Shown here in pieces: positions 13,533-15,863 of a stretch of 15,863 nt of DNA (positions are counted from its first letter, which is position 1; every line of letters begins with the position of its first letter). The position numbers were made by a program, and so were the translations under genes. The stretch comes from DATJLQ01 sp035509415 (lineage in GTDB: Bacteria; Pseudomonadota; Alphaproteobacteria; JACZXZ01), in NCBI GenBank assembly GCA_035509415.1, contig DATJLQ010000035.1, forward strand, positions 1 through 15,863, in the 5' to 3' direction. Below the pieces are notes generated by a model. It had not been told where the DNA came from. It made no database searches and saw only the letters and a program-made list of their open reading frames with translations.

Positions 13533-14753
13533 TCAGGCCGGCCGAGGCAGGGCCGCAAGCCTACGCCGGGCATTCTCCCGCGCGGCAGCGTCCGCAGCCC
13601 TGACGTCGGAGAGGCTTAGAAGCGGCGCGCGCGCCATGGAGCCCAGCGTTTCCTCGACCACGCGCACGATATCGAGGAACCGGATATGGCCCTCGAGGAA
13701 CGCGCCGACCGCGACCTCGTTGGCCGCGTTCAGGATGGTGGGCGCATTCGCCCCGCTTTGCAAGGCCTCTCGCGCGACTCGAAGGGCCGGAAAACGGCCG
13801 AAATCCGGGGCTTCGAAGGTGAGCGCGCCGAGCGTCGCGAAGTCGAGGCGCTTCGAGGGCGCGGCCATGCGCTCGGGCCAGGCCAGGGCGACCGCGATCG
13901 GCGTGCGCATGTCCGGCGTGCCGAGCTGGGCGAGCACCGAGCCGTCGACATATTCGACCATGCTGTGGATCACCGATTGTGGGTGGATCACCACCTCGAT
14001 GCGCTCCTTCTCGATCGGGAACAGGTAGGACGCCTCGATCACCTCGAGGCCCTTGTTCATCATGGTCGCGGAATCGACCGAGATTTTGGCGCCCATCGTC
14101 CAGTTGGGGTGCGCCACCGCCTGGGCCGGCGTCACCGAATGAAGCTGGGACGGCTCGATGGTGCGGAACGGCCCGCCCGAGGCGGTCAGGACGATGCGCG
14201 CGACCGCGGGCGCGCGCTCCATGTCGAATACCTGGAAGATCGCGCTGTGCTCGGAATCGACCGGCAGCAGCGTCGCGCCGTGACGCGCGATCGCCGCCAT
14301 GACGAGATCGCCCGCGCACACCAGCGTCTCCTTGTTGGCGAGGCCGACCACGGCGCCGCGCTCGATCGCGGCGAGGGTCGGCTCGAGACCGGCAGCGCCC
14401 ACGATCGCCGCCATCACCCAATCGGACGGGCGGCGCGCGGCGTCGGCGACCGCATCCATGCCGGCCGCCACTTCGACGCCCGAGCCCGCGAGCGCCGATT
14501 TGAGCTCGGCATAGTGACTCTCGTCGGCGATCACCGCGAATGCCGGGCGGAAGCGCAGCGCCTGCTCGATCAGGAGCTTCACGTTGCGATGCGCGGTGAG
14601 GGCCGCGATCTCGAAGCGCTCGGCGTTGCGCGCGACGAGGTCGAGCGTGCTGCAGCCGATCGAGCCGGTCGAGCCCAGGACGGCGATGCGCTTCGGCCGC
14701 GCGAGCGGCATTCGCCGGTCGTGGGACCTTCCTTGCGCGGCCTGGGCACTCAT
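13533..14753 (-). CDS. dxr: 1-deoxy-D-xylulose 5-phosphate reductoisomerase
   Basis: It converts DXP to 2-C-methyl-D-erythritol 4-phosphate with NADPH, the committed step of the MEP isoprenoid pathway. That pathway supplies the precursors used by UppS. The protein is 406 residues with this start. The NADPH loop is RIAVLGSTGSIG. The metal-binding residues are Asp166 and Glu168 in VDSEHSAIFQ and Glu237 in MMNKGLEVIEA. The substrate loop contains HPNWTMGAKISVDSATM, and IHPQSVIHSMVEY follows. The start at 14751-14753 overlaps the cdsA stop as ATGA. An ATG at 14757-14759 and one at 14709-14711 (nearer the conserved domain) are alternatives. The frame stays open far upstream through cdsA, but that part is not DXR. 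Confidence 0.97.
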   Translation of the reverse strand: MSAQAAQGRSHDRRMPLARPKRIAVLGSTGSIGCSTLDLVARNAERFEIAALTAHRNVKLLIEQALRFRPAFAVIADESHYAELKSALAGSGVEVAAGMDAVADAARRPSDWVMAAIVGAAGLEPTLAAIERGAVVGLANKETLVCAGDLVMAAIARHGATLLPVDSEHSAIFQVFDMERAPAVARIVLTASGGPFRTIEPSQLHSVTPAQAVAHPNWTMGAKISVDSATMMNKGLEVIEASYLFPIEKERIEVVIHPQSVIHSMVEYVDGSVLAQLGTPDMRTPIAVALAWPERMAAPSKRLDFATLGALTFEAPDFGRFPALRVAREALQSGANAPTILNAANEVAVGAFLEGHIRFLDIVRVVEETLGSMARAPLLSLSDVRAADAAARENARRRLAALPRPA

Positions 14754-15568
14754 GGCCATGACGGCACGCCCCCACGCGCGACGAGCTCGACGAGCGCCAC
14801 CATCGGCGCCGCGGCGAGGAGGCCGTCGACCCGGTCGAGCAGCCCGCCATGGCCCGGGATGAGGCCGCTCGCGTCCTTCACCTTGAAGCGGCGCTTGACC
14901 GCCGATTCGGCGAGGTCGCCGAGCTGCGCCACGATCGCGAGCGCAGCGCTCAGCGCCACCAGCGGCGCGAGCTCGACGCGGCCATAGCCCATCGCGGCGC
15001 CGACCAGGGCTGCCGCGAGAATGCCGCCCGCGAGCCCGGACCAGGTCTTGTTCGGACTTACGCGCGGCGCAAGCTGCGGCCCGCCGATGGTACGGCCCGC
15101 GGCGTAGGCGCCCACGTCCGTGGCCCACACCGCGAGGAACAGCCACAGCGCCACGTCGACGCCGAAATCGCCGCGCAGCCATACCATCGCCACCGACGGC
15201 ACGCCGACATAGATCGGCCCCGCCGCATGCCACAGCGGATTGGCGACGCGACGCGCGCGCGAGGCGCCGTAGGCCCCGAGCACCCCCGCCGCGATCAGCG
15301 CGAAGGCCGCCGTCACGTGCCCGAAGCCGGCCGCGGCCACGCTCGCGACCACGGAGGCGACCAGCACCCCGCCCACGAGACCGAAGCGCTCGCTGCCGCA
15401 CAGCCGATCCCATTCCCACGCAAGCACCGCGACGCCGGCCGCGACCATGAATTCGAAATAAGGCCGGCCGAGCAGGATCGCGCCCAGCGCGATCGGCGCC
15501 AAGACCAGGGTCGAGACCACGCGCAGCGTCACCGCGCTCGGACCTCGGTCAGCCACGGCTCGTGCCAT
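14750..15568 (-). CDS. cdsA: Phosphatidate cytidylyltransferase
   Basis: This inner-membrane enzyme makes CDP-diacylglycerol from phosphatidic acid and CTP, the branch point to all phospholipids. The 272-residue protein has about seven or eight hydrophobic segments (for example STLVLAPIALGAILLG, AALVGAAMGYG). Its C-terminus carries the CDS family signature SAVKRRFKVKDAS followed by LIPGHGGLLDRVDGL. SPNKTWSGLAGG and the AQLGDLAES stretch before the signature are also typical. The ATG at 15566-15568 overlaps the end of uppS by 20 bases, and its stop overlaps the dxr start, so the three are translated from one message. Confidence 0.97.
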   Translation of the reverse strand: MARAVADRGPSAVTLRVVSTLVLAPIALGAILLGRPYFEFMVAAGVAVLAWEWDRLCGSERFGLVGGVLVASVVASVAAAGFGHVTAAFALIAAGVLGAYGASRARRVANPLWHAAGPIYVGVPSVAMVWLRGDFGVDVALWLFLAVWATDVGAYAAGRTIGGPQLAPRVSPNKTWSGLAGGILAAALVGAAMGYGRVELAPLVALSAALAIVAQLGDLAESAVKRRFKVKDASGLIPGHGGLLDRVDGLLAAAPMVALVELVARGGVPSWP

Positions 15569-15863
15569 AGCGGCGCTCCCGTCCCTGGTATTGACGGATC
15601 GCGTCCTCGAAATCGCCCTTCGAGAAATCGGGCCACAAGGTCTCGAGATAGACGAACTCGGCGTAGGCCGATTGCCAAAGGAGGAAGTTGCTCAAGCGGC
15701 GCTCGCCGCTGGTGCGGATCACCAGATCGGGATCGGGCAGCTCCATGGTCCAGAGGTAACGCGCGAGAAGATCCTCGTCGATCGCCCCCGGTTCGATTTC
15801 GCCCGCGCGCGCGTCGGCCGCGATGCGCCGTGCCGCCTGCACGATGTCCTGCCGCCCGCCGTA
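15549..15863 (-). CDS. uppS: Isoprenyl transferase, undecaprenyl diphosphate synthase (5' end beyond right edge)
   Basis: UppS extends farnesyl diphosphate with isopentenyl diphosphate in cis to make the C55 carrier for peptidoglycan and O-antigen synthesis. Only the last 104 residues are visible; the frame continues past the right edge (YGGRQDIVQAARRIA reads in frame to 15863). The signatures are DPDLVIRTSGERRLSNFLLW, the substrate-binding region, then YAEFVYLETLWPDF and a C-terminal GRERRYG. All match the UppS C-terminal half. A GTG near 15842 is an internal codon, not the start. It is the first visible gene of the envelope run; the promoter lies outside. Confidence 0.96.
   Translation of the reverse strand, partial: YGGRQDIVQAARRIAADARAGEIEPGAIDEDLLARYLWTMELPDPDLVIRTSGERRLSNFLLWQSAYAEFVYLETLWPDFSKGDFEDAIRQYQGRERRYGTSRG

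Noticed and set aside
9253..14028. A 1591-codon plus-strand open frame running across skp, bamA, rseP and into dxr
   Set aside because: It lies in codon-on-codon antisense register to skp, bamA and rseP. Such a frame stays open whenever the real genes avoid TTA, CTA and TCA codons, as GC-rich genes do. Its translation is low-complexity (rich in Asp, His, Arg, Val, Leu) with no recognisable domain.
13533..15419. A 628-residue version of Dxr with a long N-terminal extension
   Set aside because: The extra 222 codons are an Arg/Gly-rich frame-shifted reading of cdsA. The ATGA overlap with the cdsA stop at 14750-14753 marks a sensible start.
1..15863. CRISPR arrays, tRNA or rRNA genes, insertion sequences, phage genes
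   Set aside because: No regularly spaced repeats, no tRNA-like cloverleaf with a T-loop consensus, no transposase or integrase motifs were seen. The region is a conserved housekeeping cluster.

Overview
The window is GC-rich chromosomal DNA from an alphaproteobacterium. The gene order points there: comEC, gltX and gltA lie beside a long opposing run of uppS, cdsA, dxr, rseP, bamA, skp, fabZ, lpxA, lpxI and lpxB. LpxI rather than LpxH as the UDP-diacylglucosamine hydrolase also fits. A skp gene just after bamA would suit a Rhodospirillales-like lineage, but that placement is inference.

Left part (1-4850). comEC (DNA-uptake channel, minus strand, 3' end cut by the left edge) and gltX (glutamyl-tRNA synthetase, plus strand) diverge from a 361-bp spacer. 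The spacer carries a dense cluster of nested palindromes, apparently a dispersed intergenic repeat. gltX is followed by gltA (citrate synthase), which has a good sigma-70-like promoter in the gap, and then by a small tail-anchored hypothetical protein. This plus-strand group meets the minus-strand group at a GC-rich inverted repeat at 4823-4847.

Right part (4850-15863). All genes are on the minus strand, so transcription runs from the right edge leftwards: uppS (5' end cut), cdsA, dxr, rseP, bamA, skp, a 227-bp gap, fabZ, lpxA, an lpxI-lpxB fusion, then two VOC-fold genes (gloA and a divergent paralogue). The set builds the envelope. Dxr and UppS supply the undecaprenyl carrier, and CdsA makes CDP-diacylglycerol for phospholipids. 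RseP handles envelope stress proteolysis, while Skp and BamA chaperone and insert outer-membrane proteins. FabZ, LpxA, LpxI and LpxB serve fatty-acid and lipid A synthesis. Spacing is tight (overlaps or gaps of a few bases) except at rseP/bamA, skp/fabZ and lpxB/gloA.

The layout is a conserved one, and no wholly new system is visible. The departures worth attention are: LpxI and LpxB as one 688-residue protein; no lpxD in its expected place between skp and fabZ; a Pro in place of the near-invariant Arg of the BamA (V/F)RGF motif; and the compound palindromic repeat between comEC and gltX.
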